Below are positions 23,977-31,228 of a stretch of 64,000 nucleotides of DNA, one piece after another (positions within the stretch are counted from its first letter, which is position 1; the number at the start of each line of letters is the position of its first letter). The stretch is from positions 21,320-85,319 of the forward strand of contig JAIRPV010000027.1 in assembly GCA_031256825.1 (NCBI GenBank), read 5' to 3'. The notes under the pieces are model-generated. The model was not told the DNA's origin. It was given only the letters and a program-made list of their open reading frames with translations, and did no database searches. This DNA comes from Oscillospiraceae bacterium. GTDB lineage: Bacteria > Bacillota > Clostridia > Oscillospirales > Acutalibacteraceae. The translations under genes were made by a program, and so were the position numbers.

Positions 23977-24882
23977 ATGAGGAAGCTGCTGAAATCCGGG
24001 CGGGCAAAAATTGCTCTGGCGGCGCTTTGCGTGGGCTTGCTGCTGGCCGCCGCGTTTTTTCTTGCCCCGGGGGCGAACCAACCGGCTGGCCTGACGACCG
24101 CCGCGACGCAAACCGCCGCCGCAACCACCGACGACTGGCCCAGCTTTGTTATGCCAACGGACGTCCCTTCCAGCGCAACCGCTGCGGCGCAAGCGGCCGC
24201 CGTTCCTGCGGCAATCACCGCCGCCGCGCCCCGAACAACAAGTATCACCACGGCAAAGCCGGCAACCGTGCAGACAACGCAGACAACTTCAACAACAGCA
24301 ACAACACTAACAATAGCAACAACAGCATCAACAACAAAAGCTATTACTACAACAGCAACAACAAAAGCAATTACTACAACAGCAATAACAGAAACACAAG
24401 CAATTACAACTGCGACAACGACAACGACTACAACGACAACGACAACGACCGCGGCGATCGTTCCGCTGCCAACGAAAACCTGCGTGATTTCGATCCAGTG
24501 CGCAACGCTGCTGCAAAACTTGGAACAGCTCAGCGAAGAAACACGCAAACTTGTGCCGCCGGATGGCTTTTTGCTCCGGCCCAAAACGATCGTCCTCAGC
24601 GCGGGCGAAAGCGCCTTCAGCGCATTGCAGCGCGCGGCGCGAAGCGAAAATATTCACATGGAGTTTACGCAGAATCCCGCGCTGAACAGCGCCTATATCC
24701 GGGGCATCGGCAATATTTACGAGTTCGACTGCGGCCCAACCTCCGGCTGGATGTATCGCGTCAACGGCGAATTTCCGAGCGTTGGCTGCGGCCAGTATAC
24801 CCTGAAAGACGGCGACAGCCTGGATTTTCTGTATTCCTGCAACCTGGGGAAGGACATTGGCGGGAGCAACGCGACCGGTTAG
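23977..24882 (+). CDS. Membrane-anchored DUF4430 (transcobalamin C-terminal-like) protein with Thr-rich stalk
   Basis: 301 residues. An N-terminal uncleaved-looking membrane anchor (KIALAALCVGLLLAAAFFLAPG, residues 10-31) is followed by a long Ala/Thr-rich stalk (32-165, with a near-pure Thr run) and a C-terminal DUF4430 domain (168-295). The domain shows the full family pattern: TCVISIQCATLL, an amphipathic helix, LSAGESAFSALQRAARSENI, NSAYIRGIGNIYEFDCG, SGWMYRVNGEFPSVGCGQY and TLKDGDSLDFLYSCNLG. This is the fold of the small beta domain of transcobalamin/intrinsic factor, which closes over the upper face of B12. The start at 23977 is in frame and preceded by AAAGGG; the ECF T gene follows after 8 bp. 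B12 binding itself is inferred. Confidence 0.85.
   Translation: MRKLLKSGRAKIALAALCVGLLLAAAFFLAPGANQPAGLTTAATQTAAATTDDWPSFVMPTDVPSSATAAAQAAAVPAAITAAAPRTTSITTAKPATVQTTQTTSTTATTLTIATTASTTKAITTTATTKAITTTAITETQAITTATTTTTTTTTTTTAAIVPLPTKTCVISIQCATLLQNLEQLSEETRKLVPPDGFLLRPKTIVLSAGESAFSALQRAARSENIHMEFTQNPALNSAYIRGIGNIYEFDCGPTSGWMYRVNGEFPSVGCGQYTLKDGDSLDFLYSCNLGKDIGGSNATG
24283..24462 (+). repeat. Low-complexity ACA/ACN tract encoding the Thr-rich stalk
   Basis: About 180 bp of AC-rich triplets (ACAACA, ACTACAACGAC and similar) that differ strongly in base composition from the surrounding GC-rich DNA. It encodes the extracellular stalk and could change length by slippage. Confidence 0.8.
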
Positions 24883-24890
24883 GAGGCCTT

Positions 24891-25766
24891 ATGCGTCAAG
24901 ATAGTTTCGCGGGGTACCATCCCGCTGTTCAGCTGCTCTATTTTGCGCTGGTGCTGGGCTGCGCTGTGGCGATGGGCCATCCGGTGTGCCTGGCGCTGTC
25001 GTTTGTCTGCGCGCTGGCCTGCGCGCTGCGGTTGCGCGCGGGGGGGCGCAGGCAATTGCTTTGGCTGCTGCCCGGCTGTGCCCTGGCGGCGCTGGTCAAC
25101 CCCGCTTTCAGCCACCGGGGCGCTACGATTCTGGCCTATTTCCCCGGGGGCAATCCGCTTACGCTGGAGTCGATCCTGTTTGGGATATCTTCTTCGGCGG
25201 CGCTTGTTACCGTGCTGCTTTGGTTCCGCTATTTGAACGCCGTGCTGGACAGCGAAAAAATCCTTTGGCTCTTCGGGCGGGCGGCACCGGGGCTTTCGCT
25301 GCTGCTGAGCCTGTCGCTGCGCTTTGTGCCAAGATTTGCCGCGCAGGCGAGGGCGATTGAAGAAGCGCAGCGCTGCGTTGGGGAAGAAGCGCGGGGCCTG
25401 CTGCGCCGCGCGCGGCACGGCATGCGCGTGCTTTCGATTCTAGTCACATGGGCGCTCGAAAACGCGATCGACACCGCCGACAGCATGAAGGCCCGGGGCT
25501 ATGGCCTGCCGGGGCGCAGCGCTTTTTCGATCTACCGGTTCGATCGGCGCGATGGGCTTGCGCTGTTTTTTCTTGTCTTTTGCGGCGGCGCGGCAATCGG
25601 CGGCGCGGCGTTTGGCCGGCTGAAATTTCACTATTACCCCACGGCGGGCGGCGCGGCGCCTGATCTGGCGCAAATTTGCCTGTTCGCGGCATATGGCGCG
25701 CTGTGCGGCCTGCCGCTGATCCTCAACGCGAAGGAGGCTCTGCAATGGAAGCGATTGCGGAACTGA
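24891..25766 (+). CDS. ECF transporter transmembrane (T) component, CbiQ/EcfT family
   Basis: 291 residues, polytopic membrane protein with hydrophobic segments near 20-60, 65-85, 105-125 and 230-285 and a cytoplasmic helical region carrying the ATPase-coupling motif ADSMKARGYG (A201-R202-G203). It links the two ATPase domains to the S component and converts ATP hydrolysis into toppling of the vitamin-loaded S protein. ATG at 24891 follows AGGAGG; the 3' end overlaps the ATPase gene by 22 bp. In this operon it should serve cobalamin uptake. The alternative assignment as CbiQ (cobalt) is less likely, since no cbiM/cbiN is present. Confidence 0.9.
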   Translation: MRQDSFAGYHPAVQLLYFALVLGCAVAMGHPVCLALSFVCALACALRLRAGGRRQLLWLLPGCALAALVNPAFSHRGATILAYFPGGNPLTLESILFGISSSAALVTVLLWFRYLNAVLDSEKILWLFGRAAPGLSLLLSLSLRFVPRFAAQARAIEEAQRCVGEEARGLLRRARHGMRVLSILVTWALENAIDTADSMKARGYGLPGRSAFSIYRFDRRDGLALFFLVFCGGAAIGGAAFGRLKFHYYPTAGGAAPDLAQICLFAAYGALCGLPLILNAKEALQWKRLRN

Positions 25767-27337
25767 GGGAGTTCTGTTTTACCTACCCCGGAGCAACCGC
25801 CCCCGCCCTGCGGGAGATCTGCCTGAAGATAGCGCCGGGCGAGTTTGCCGTGCTGTGCGGCCCCAGCGGGTGCGGCAAAACCACGCTGCTGCGGCAGCTC
25901 AAGCCCGCCCTTGCGCCGCACGGCACGGTTTCTGGTGAAATTTTTTTTGCGGGCGCGCCGCTGAGAGCGCTTTCGCCGCGCGACGGGGCGCAGAAGATTG
26001 GCTTTGTGCTGCAAAACCCCGAAAATCAGGTGGTTACAGATAAAGTTTGGCACGAGCTGGCGTTCGGGCTGGAGTCGCTGGGCTACGACAACCGTGCCAT
26101 TCGCCTGCGCACGGCGGAAATGGCCAGTTTTTTTGGGATAGAACCCTGGTTCCGCCGGGATGTCGGCACGCTTTCCGGCGGGCAGAAGCAATTGCTTGCG
26201 CTGGCTTCCGTCATGGCGACGCAGCCGGATCTGCTGTTGCTCGACGAGCCAACAGGGCAGCTGGATCCCATTGCGGCGGGCGAATTTTTAGCGGCGCTGG
26301 CGCGGCTGAACCGGGAGCTTGGTGTGACGATAATTCTCACGGAACACCGGCTGGAGGAAGCGCTGCCGCTGGCTTCGCAGGCGATTGTGATGGACGAAGG
26401 GCGCGTGTTATGCACGGGCACGCCTGCGGAAATTGGGCGCGGCCTGCGGGAGCTGCGCCACGGCATGTTTGCCGCCATGCCCGTGCCCATGCGGGTTTGG
26501 GCCGCTGTGCCGAACACGGAACCCTGCCCGGTGACTGTGCGGGAAGGGCGGGAATGGCTGCGCGCGCCGCTGCGGCGCATTGCGGCGGAAGAACCCGCGC
26601 CGGTTGGGGAGCCGGCTGTTGTTTTCGACGATATTTGGTTCCAATACGAAAAAGAAGGCCCAGCGATACTCAAAGGGCTTTCGCTGCGGGCGTATCCGGG
26701 GGAAATCACGGCAATTCTGGGCGGCAACGGCGCGGGCAAAACCACGGCGCTGATGGTTATGGCGGGCCTGCGCAAGGCATACCGGGGGAAAACGAAGGCC
26801 GCGGGACGGCGGGCCGCCCTGCCCCAGAACCCGCATACGCTGTTTGCGGCGAACACCCTGCGGGCGGATTTGGCGGCGGCGCCGAACGGCGAATCGCCGC
26901 AAAAAATGCGCGATATCACGGCGCTTTGCCATCTGGAGGGCTTGCTGGAACGCCATCCCTACGATCTTTCGGGCGGCGAGCAGCAGCGCGCCGCGCTGGC
27001 GAAAGTGCTGCTGACGGAGCCGGACATCCTGCTGCTCGACGAACCGACCAAAGGCCTGGACGCGAAGTTCAAACTCGAATTTGCCGCGATCCTGAAAAAA
27101 CTCATCGGCAAAGGCGTGGCCGTTGTGATGGTGAGCCACGACATAGAGTTTTGCGCCGGCAACGCCAGCCGCTGTATTCTGCTGTTCGACGGCGCCGCCG
27201 TGGCCGAAGGGCCGCCGCGCGCGTTTTTTTCCGGCAACAGTTTTTATACCACCGCCGCCAACCGCATGGCCCGGCACGTTTTGCCGCAGGCGATAACGGC
27301 GGAGGATATCATTTTTGCGCTGGGAGGCGAAGCATGA
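25745..27337 (+). CDS. Fused duplicated ECF ATPase (EcfA-EcfA' in one chain)
   Basis: A 530-residue protein with two complete ABC ATPase domains, so one polypeptide replaces the usual EcfA1/EcfA2 pair. Domain 1: Walker A GPSGCGKTT (residues 39-47), VLQNPENQVV, signature LSGGQKQ (143), Walker B LLLLDEPTGQLDP, and switch histidine in TEHRLEEAL. Domain 2: Walker A GGNGAGKTT (326-334), PQNPHTLFA, signature LSGGEQQR (408), LLLDEPTKGLD and MVSHDIEF. Both sites appear catalytically complete. It starts inside the T gene and its stop overlaps the S-component start (ATGA at 27334). It energises the cobalamin ECF transporter on the cytoplasmic side. Confidence 0.93.
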   Translation: MEAIAELREFCFTYPGATAPALREICLKIAPGEFAVLCGPSGCGKTTLLRQLKPALAPHGTVSGEIFFAGAPLRALSPRDGAQKIGFVLQNPENQVVTDKVWHELAFGLESLGYDNRAIRLRTAEMASFFGIEPWFRRDVGTLSGGQKQLLALASVMATQPDLLLLDEPTGQLDPIAAGEFLAALARLNRELGVTIILTEHRLEEALPLASQAIVMDEGRVLCTGTPAEIGRGLRELRHGMFAAMPVPMRVWAAVPNTEPCPVTVREGREWLRAPLRRIAAEEPAPVGEPAVVFDDIWFQYEKEGPAILKGLSLRAYPGEITAILGGNGAGKTTALMVMAGLRKAYRGKTKAAGRRAALPQNPHTLFAANTLRADLAAAPNGESPQKMRDITALCHLEGLLERHPYDLSGGEQQRAALAKVLLTEPDILLLDEPTKGLDAKFKLEFAAILKKLIGKGVAVVMVSHDIEFCAGNASRCILLFDGAAVAEGPPRAFFSGNSFYTTAANRMARHVLPQAITAEDIIFALGGEA

Positions 27338-28072
27338 AGGCAAAAGCGGCGCAACGCTCATCCAACTTGAAAAAGCCAAATCGCGGCGCGCTTGCGGCGC
27401 TGCCGCTGCTGCTGATTCCGCTGACCATTTTTGTGGGCATGCATTGGCTGGGCGACCGCAAGTTTTATTTTATTTCGCTGCTGATTGTGCTGGAGGCGCT
27501 GCTGCCGTTTTTTTTTTGCGTTCGAGGGCAGCCGCCCCAAAGCGCGGGAGCTGGTTACCATTGCCGTGCTGTGCGCGCTGGCCGTGGCGGGCCGCGCGGC
27601 GTTTTTTATGATTCCGCAGGTGAAGCCCATGGCGGCTGTCGTGATTCTTGCGGGCGCGGCTTTTGGCGGCGGTGCGGGGTTTCTGGTGGGGGCTGTGTCG
27701 GCCTTTGTGAGCAACCTCTTTTTTGGGCAAGGCCCCTGGACGCCGTGGCAGATGTTTGCTTTCGGGTTGATTGGCTTTTTTTCCGGGCTGCTGTTTCGGC
27801 GGCCCGCGCGCCGCCCGCGCGCCCGGCGGTTGGCCCTGTGCGCTTACGGCGGCCTTTCGGTCATGATCATTTACGGCCTGCTGATGGATACGCAAAGCGC
27901 CCTGATGCTGAGCGAGCCTTCCTGGCCGCTGATGGCGGCGGCCTGGCTGCGCGGCCTGTCGTTCAACCTTGCGCACGCGCTTTCCACCGTGTTTTTTTTG
28001 GCGGTGATGGCGCGGCCCATGCTGGAAAAGATAGACCGGCTCAAGCTGAAATATGGCATGCTGGCCGGGTGA
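27334..28072 (+). CDS. ECF transporter substrate-binding (S) component, predicted cobalamin-specific; frame broken at a T10 run
   Basis: Reading from ATG 27334 (overlapping the ATPase stop) gives MKAKAAQRSSNLKKPNRG and hydrophobic helices up to LLIVLEALLPFFF; at the T10 run (27508-27517) the frame goes wrong. With nine T the protein would continue AFEGSRPKARELVTIAVLCA and on through the classical S-component region VKPMAAVVILAGAAFGGGAG, FLVGAVSAFVSNLFFGQGPW and TPWQMFAFGLIGFFSGLLF to the stop at 28072, about 245 residues. The downstream half keeps full coding quality. Possible causes are a sequencing error, phase variation, or slippage on the T run that restores the product. Substrate inferred as B12 from riboswitch control. 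Confidence 0.82.
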
Positions 28073-28080
28073 CTTCTGGT

Positions 28081-29412
28081 TCAGATTGCTTCAGGAACCT
28101 CTTCCGGGGAGCGGCGCGGGCAGCGCATCGTCGTCAGTATCCCCATGGCCGTGGCCTCTTTTGGCCCGGCCACCACTTTTTTTCCGGTATACTCCTGTGT
28201 CAGCATGTTCAGGTAGCGATCGCCGCTGCCGCCGCCAAAAATACGAATCGTATCGCAGCGCAGCCCGGTGACGTCTTCCGCTTCCCGCGCCGTTTGCGCG
28301 TAGCATTCCGCGAGCGAATGATAGACCGCGCGGACAACGCCGCCCAGCGGCAGCTCCGGCCGCCCCAGCCGCTTGCGCACCGCGGCGGACATGCTTTTGG
28401 GCGCGAGAAAAATTTCGTCCTGCACATTCACCGTGCCGTCGAACGCGCTGTCCATCGCCAGGTTCATCAGCTGCTCGTAGCTCGTGGGTGCCGGTTGTTC
28501 CCGTTTGATTTGCTGGATCATCCAAAGCCCCATGATATTTTTTAAAAAGCGGATTCGCCCGTCCGCGCCGCCCTCGTTGGTAAAGCCCGCGCGTCTGGCG
28601 CGTTCATCCAGCAGGGGCTGCTCCAGCAGCGTGCCCATCAGGCTCCATGTGCCGGAAGAAATATACAACGGCGCCTGCCCGCAGGCCACGGCGCTGGCTG
28701 TGTCGTGCGTGGCGGGCAGAATCACTTTGCAGTCGAACCCCACCCTGTTTTGCACTTCGGGCAGCAGCCCGCCCACAAAAGTTCCCGGCCGCGAAAGCGG
28801 AGCAAACAGCTTTGCCGGGTACCCCAGCCGCCCGATCAGCTCCATATCCCATTGGCCGGTGGCGGCGTCGATCAGCCCGGTCGTGGTCGCGTTGGTGTAT
28901 TCCCGGCGTATGGATCCGGTTAGCCGCCAGTGGAAGTATTCCGGCAGCATGAGCAGGTGCGCCGCCCGCGCCAGCCGCCCGGTTTCTTTGTCGTCCCAAA
29001 GCTGATAGACGCTGTTATATGGCTGCCGCGCAATCCCTGTGCGCCGGTAAAGCTCGTGCGCGGGCGCCACGCCTTCCACGCCCGCCATGGAGCTTCCGCC
29101 GCGTTTGTCGCGGTAGGCGTAGGCCGGCCCGAGTTCCCGGTATTGTTCATCCAACAGCACATAGTCCACGCCCCATGTGGCAATGCCAACGCACGCGGGG
29201 ATTTTGCCTTGTTCCCGGCATTTTTCCAGCCCCCGCAGGATTTCGCCGAAGAGCGCTTCTGTGTCCCAAAAAAGCCGGCCGCCGTTTTGCGCGCATCCGT
29301 TGGCGAAGCGATGCACCTCTTCCAGCTTCAGCTCGTTGTTTTCCCAGCGTCCCAGTATGTGCCGCCCGCCCGAGGCCCCCAGGTCTATCGCAAGCCCATA
29401 TTCCGCATCCAT
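28081..29412 (-). CDS. rhaB: Rhamnulokinase
   Basis: A 443-residue FGGY-family kinase that phosphorylates L-rhamnulose during rhamnose use. Family marks: N-terminal AIDLGASGGRHILGRW (phosphate 1 loop), HRFANG, ATWGVDYVLLD, the sugar-contact region AYRDKR, TNATTTGLIDAATGQWD, THDTASAV, the ADP-binding ISSGTWSLMG and the late FGGGSGDRYLNMLTQEYTGKKV. The start at 29412 is set by GGGGAG upstream; a longer version from 29439 lacks a ribosome site. It converges with the ECF S gene, 8 bp apart with no visible terminator. No rhaA, rhaD or transporter is present here. A hairpin with a T tail lies directly upstream (29452-29492), so transcription reaching rhaB may be attenuated. Confidence 0.9.
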   Translation of the reverse strand: MDAEYGLAIDLGASGGRHILGRWENNELKLEEVHRFANGCAQNGGRLFWDTEALFGEILRGLEKCREQGKIPACVGIATWGVDYVLLDEQYRELGPAYAYRDKRGGSSMAGVEGVAPAHELYRRTGIARQPYNSVYQLWDDKETGRLARAAHLLMLPEYFHWRLTGSIRREYTNATTTGLIDAATGQWDMELIGRLGYPAKLFAPLSRPGTFVGGLLPEVQNRVGFDCKVILPATHDTASAVACGQAPLYISSGTWSLMGTLLEQPLLDERARRAGFTNEGGADGRIRFLKNIMGLWMIQQIKREQPAPTSYEQLMNLAMDSAFDGTVNVQDEIFLAPKSMSAAVRKRLGRPELPLGGVVRAVYHSLAECYAQTAREAEDVTGLRCDTIRIFGGGSGDRYLNMLTQEYTGKKVVAGPKEATAMGILTTMRCPRRSPEEVPEAI

Positions 29413-29435
29413 ACGCTGTCTCCCCGCTGTTTTTA

Positions 29436-29519
29436 TCATGACAATCGCACCAAAAAACGGAATGTTACGCAGGTCTCTGCGTAGCGTCCGTTAATGACGA
29501 TTGCAGATGTTTTGTTCAT
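29436..29519 (-). CDS. Candidate 27-aa leader mini-ORF upstream of rhaB
   Basis: ATG at 29519 (minus) is preceded by AGAGGTGG and encodes MNKTSAIVINGRYAETCVTF and seven more residues, ending TGA at 29436. It overlaps a stable hairpin and lies between the 52-aa gene and rhaB. There is no run of regulatory codons; it is listed because of the good ribosome site. Low certainty. Confidence 0.35.
   Translation of the reverse strand: MNKTSAIVINGRYAETCVTFRFLVRLS
29452..29492 (-). terminator. Hairpin with T tail in the rhaB leader (minus strand)
   Basis: Read on the minus strand: AACGGA, CGC, TACGCAG, AGAC loop, CTGCGTA, ACAT, TCCGTT and T run. Outer bases CAATCG/CGATTG (29442-29503) extend the dyad. 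It may end the 52-aa gene transcript or attenuate rhaB. Confidence 0.6.
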
Positions 29520-29530
29520 AAATCCACCTC

Positions 29531-29559
29531 TTGACATTTTGTTTGGTATGTGGTATCAT
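29531..29559 (+). promoter_or_regulatory. Promoter of a candidate small RNA, framed by an 8-bp inverted repeat
   Basis: TTGACA (29531-29536), 17-bp spacer, TATCAT (29554-29559). ATCCACCT (29522-29529) and AGGTGGAT (29561-29568) flank it exactly, an operator-like arrangement. Confidence 0.7.
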
Positions 29560-29565
29560 TAGGTG

Positions 29566-29633
29566 GATGGGGCGGTGGCAAGCCCGCCCCTCTTGCCTTC
29601 TGGAATCTGCCGCGCCACGGCAGGTTCTTTTTT
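29566..29633 (+). ncRNA. Candidate short structured RNA with own promoter and terminator
   Basis: Between the promoter at 29531-29559 and an intrinsic terminator (CTGCCG, CGCCA, CGGCAG, then T6, 29604-29633) lies about 68 nt that can fold GGGGCGG...CCGCCCC. It carries no convincing gene on its own strand and its 3' end touches the stop of the oppositely oriented 52-aa gene. A short antisense or regulatory RNA is the simplest reading. Not matched to a known family. Confidence 0.5.
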
Positions 29634-29790
29634 ATTCTTGGTTTTGCTCGGAGATTTGCCGGAGCTTCTTTTCGTTGTCTGCTCTGACTGATTCCGATTT
29701 CACAAATCCGCGGAGTTCTGCGAAAAGTCGATATGCGTCAAGCTCTTCCTGTAAGTCGCGGATGATTTCAGCTGCGTTTGGCATTTTCAT
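29632..29790 (-). CDS. Small coiled-coil protein, 52 aa (unknown)
   Basis: ATG at 29790 follows AAAGGAC and a promoter at 29854-29883. The product (MKMPNAAEIIRDLQEELDAY then RLFAELRGFVKSESV and a Lys/Gln-rich end) is a charged amphipathic helix or coiled coil, with no signal or membrane segment. It may be a small regulatory or accessory protein; no family recognised. It is too short for routine gene calling but has promoter, ribosome site and a plausible terminator. Confidence 0.6.
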   Translation of the reverse strand: MKMPNAAEIIRDLQEELDAYRLFAELRGFVKSESVRADNEKKLRQISEQNQE

Positions 29791-29853
29791 GTTGTGTCCT
29801 TTCTAGCGTCTCGCCCTGCATACTTGGGTTGGTTTTCCCTTCCCTGTAGCTAT

Positions 29854-29883
29854 ATTATATCATAGCTGGCGGCCCGGATGCAA
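29854..29883 (-). promoter_or_regulatory. Promoter of the 52-aa gene
   Basis: Minus strand TTGCAT (29883-29878), 18-bp spacer, TATAAT (29859-29854). Confidence 0.6.
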
Positions 29884-29943
29884 TGCTTTTTTGTGGCGAA
29901 AATTAGGTTTCCCAATGGATTTTCCTGTTTTTTGCGCCAACGG

Positions 29944-29972
29944 TTGCTTTTTTTTGCGGGCTATGTTATAAT
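29944..29972 (+). promoter_or_regulatory. Promoter of the iron-containing alcohol dehydrogenase gene
   Basis: TTGCTT (29944-29949), 17-bp spacer, TATAAT (29967-29972). Confidence 0.75.
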
Positions 29973-30016
29973 ATAGATGAAACTGAAACTGAGATTGGCG
30001 GATTGGAGATAACAGG

Positions 30017-31015
30017 ATGAGCCAGTGGCAATGGAGCCTTCCCACGCGGGTGATCTTTGGCCCGGGCGCGCGCGCGTGCTTGCCGGAATTCATCGCGGGC
30101 AAACGGGCGGCGCTTGTGCGCAGCCGCAGCGCGGGCAGCGTGCCCGGCGACTATGCGGGGGAATTCAGCGGCATACGCCCCAACCCAACGGTTGAAAATG
30201 TGCGCGACTGCGCGGCGTTTTTGTCGGCGATGGGCGCGGAAATTGTGGTGGCCGTGGGCGGGGGCAGCGTGCTCGACTGCGCAAAGGCCGCGGCAAAGGC
30301 GCTGCCGCTCATTGCGTTGCCCACAACGGCGGGCACCGGCAGCGAGGTGACAAATATCAGCGTGGTCAGCGACGACGCGGTTCACACCAAAACCCCGCAA
30401 ATGTCGCCCGATTATTTCCCGGCCATTGCCATTGTTGACCCGGAACTGACCTATACCATGCCCCGGCGGGTTGCCGCCGAAAGCGGAGTGGACGCGCTGT
30501 CGCACGCCATCGAAGCCCTTTGGAGCATTCACCACAACCCGGCCAGCGACGCGTTGGCGCTGCGCGCGTGCCGCCTGATTTTTGATCATCTTGCGCCATC
30601 CTGCGAAGGCGGCCTGGCTTCCCGCGACGCAATGAGCGAGGGTTCGCTGTTGGCGGGCCTCGCCTTTGCCCAAACGCGCACCGCCGGTGTGCACGCGAGT
30701 TCCTTCCCGCTGACCGCCCGTTACGGCCTGTCGCACGGCGCGGCCTGCGGCTTTACGCTGGCGGCGTTTGCGCGGCTGAATGGAATCGACTCCCACGCCC
30801 GCGCGCTGGGTTTTGCCGATTCCGCCGCGCTGGCCGATGAAATTGATCGCATAAAAAAGGCGCTTGGGCTGCCCGTATATCTTGCCGACGCCGGCATTGC
30901 CGAACCCGATCTGCCGCAGCTTGCGCGGGACTGCCTGCAACCGCCCAATATGCGCAACAACCCCGTCGCGATGGATGAAGCGGGCATGCTGCGGCTGCTG
31001 CTTTCGCTAAAATAG
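30017..31015 (+). CDS. Iron-containing (group III) alcohol dehydrogenase family protein
   Basis: 332 residues, NAD(P)-dependent oxidoreductase of the Fe-ADH/dehydroquinate-synthase-like fold. Seen: nucleotide-binding AVGGGSVLDCAKAAAK, LPTTAGTGSEVTN, and metal ligands in SGVDALSHAIEAL (Asp, His), AGVHASSFPLTARY (His) and GLSHGAACGFTL (His). The residue after HASS is Phe where lactaldehyde reductase (FucO) has a second His; I associate the HxxSFPLT form with phosphonoacetaldehyde-reductase-like members, so the substrate need not be a simple alcohol. It is shorter than the usual 380 residues at the C-terminal cap. It is a single gene with its own promoter. A GC hairpin without T tail follows (31032-31050). 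Confidence 0.85.
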   Translation: MSQWQWSLPTRVIFGPGARACLPEFIAGKRAALVRSRSAGSVPGDYAGEFSGIRPNPTVENVRDCAAFLSAMGAEIVVAVGGGSVLDCAKAAAKALPLIALPTTAGTGSEVTNISVVSDDAVHTKTPQMSPDYFPAIAIVDPELTYTMPRRVAAESGVDALSHAIEALWSIHHNPASDALALRACRLIFDHLAPSCEGGLASRDAMSEGSLLAGLAFAQTRTAGVHASSFPLTARYGLSHGAACGFTLAAFARLNGIDSHARALGFADSAALADEIDRIKKALGLPVYLADAGIAEPDLPQLARDCLQPPNMRNNPVAMDEAGMLRLLLSLK

Positions 31016-31031
31016 CGCGCGCACGGATAAA

Positions 31032-31050
31032 AGCCCCCGTTTGGGGGGCT
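31032..31050 (+). terminator. GC-rich hairpin after the alcohol dehydrogenase gene (weak terminator)
   Basis: AGCCCCC, GTTT loop, GGGGGGCT, not followed by a T run. Confidence 0.4.
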
Positions 31051-31058
31051 TCGCTATC

Positions 31059-31080
31059 TGTAAAGGCCAAAACCTTGCCG
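31059..31080. repeat. Degenerate 22-nt family member upstream of metF
   Basis: TGTAAAG, eight bases, CTTGCCG. Thirteen bases upstream of a canonical copy at 31093. Confidence 0.5.
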
Positions 31081-31092
31081 TTGAAAAAATGA

Positions 31093-31114
31093 TGTAAAGT
31101 GATTTGCCTTTACA
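31093..31114. promoter_or_regulatory. 22-nt palindrome TGTAAAG-N8-CTTTACA upstream of the metF promoter
   Basis: It ends 21 bp before the -35 box of metF. The copy inside metH (33789) is nearly identical, including the AT-rich spacer. It could be an operator, although other copies lie inside coding regions. Confidence 0.6.
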
Positions 31115-31135
31115 CTCGGGGGTCTAAAATTTGCG

Positions 31136-31164
31136 TTGACTTCCCTGATTCAGAATGCTATAAT
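31136..31164 (+). promoter_or_regulatory. Promoter of metF-metH
   Basis: TTGACT (31136-31141), 17-bp spacer, TATAAT (31159-31164). I see no SAM riboswitch or T-box in the roughly 60-nt leader. Confidence 0.82.
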
Positions 31165-31228
31165 AAGCACATGACTTGTGGCGCGGCAAAGCGTAAGAAA
31201 GCCAGGATTAGAACAAGGAGGAACGGGG

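Noticed and set aside
24027..24890. A second long open frame overlapping the Thr-rich DUF4430 gene and running into the ECF T gene.
   Set aside because: It encodes Asn/Arg-rich low complexity over the DUF4430 gene; the T component has its own start at 24891 with AGGAGG.
27518..28545. Continuation of the original S-component frame beyond the T10 run as a long fusion protein.
   Set aside because: The continued frame is compositionally poor, lacks hydrophobic helices and runs antisense through rhaB; the conserved S-component sequence continues in the other frame.
30680..30760. Loss of a conserved His in the Fe-alcohol dehydrogenase (HASSF) as an inactivating mutation.
   Set aside because: The three metal-binding His/Asp positions are kept and the SFPLT form is a recurring subgroup variant, so it is more likely a specificity difference.
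31165..31228. SAM riboswitch in the metF leader.
   Set aside because: The leader is only about 60 nt and lacks the SAM-box motifs and a terminator.
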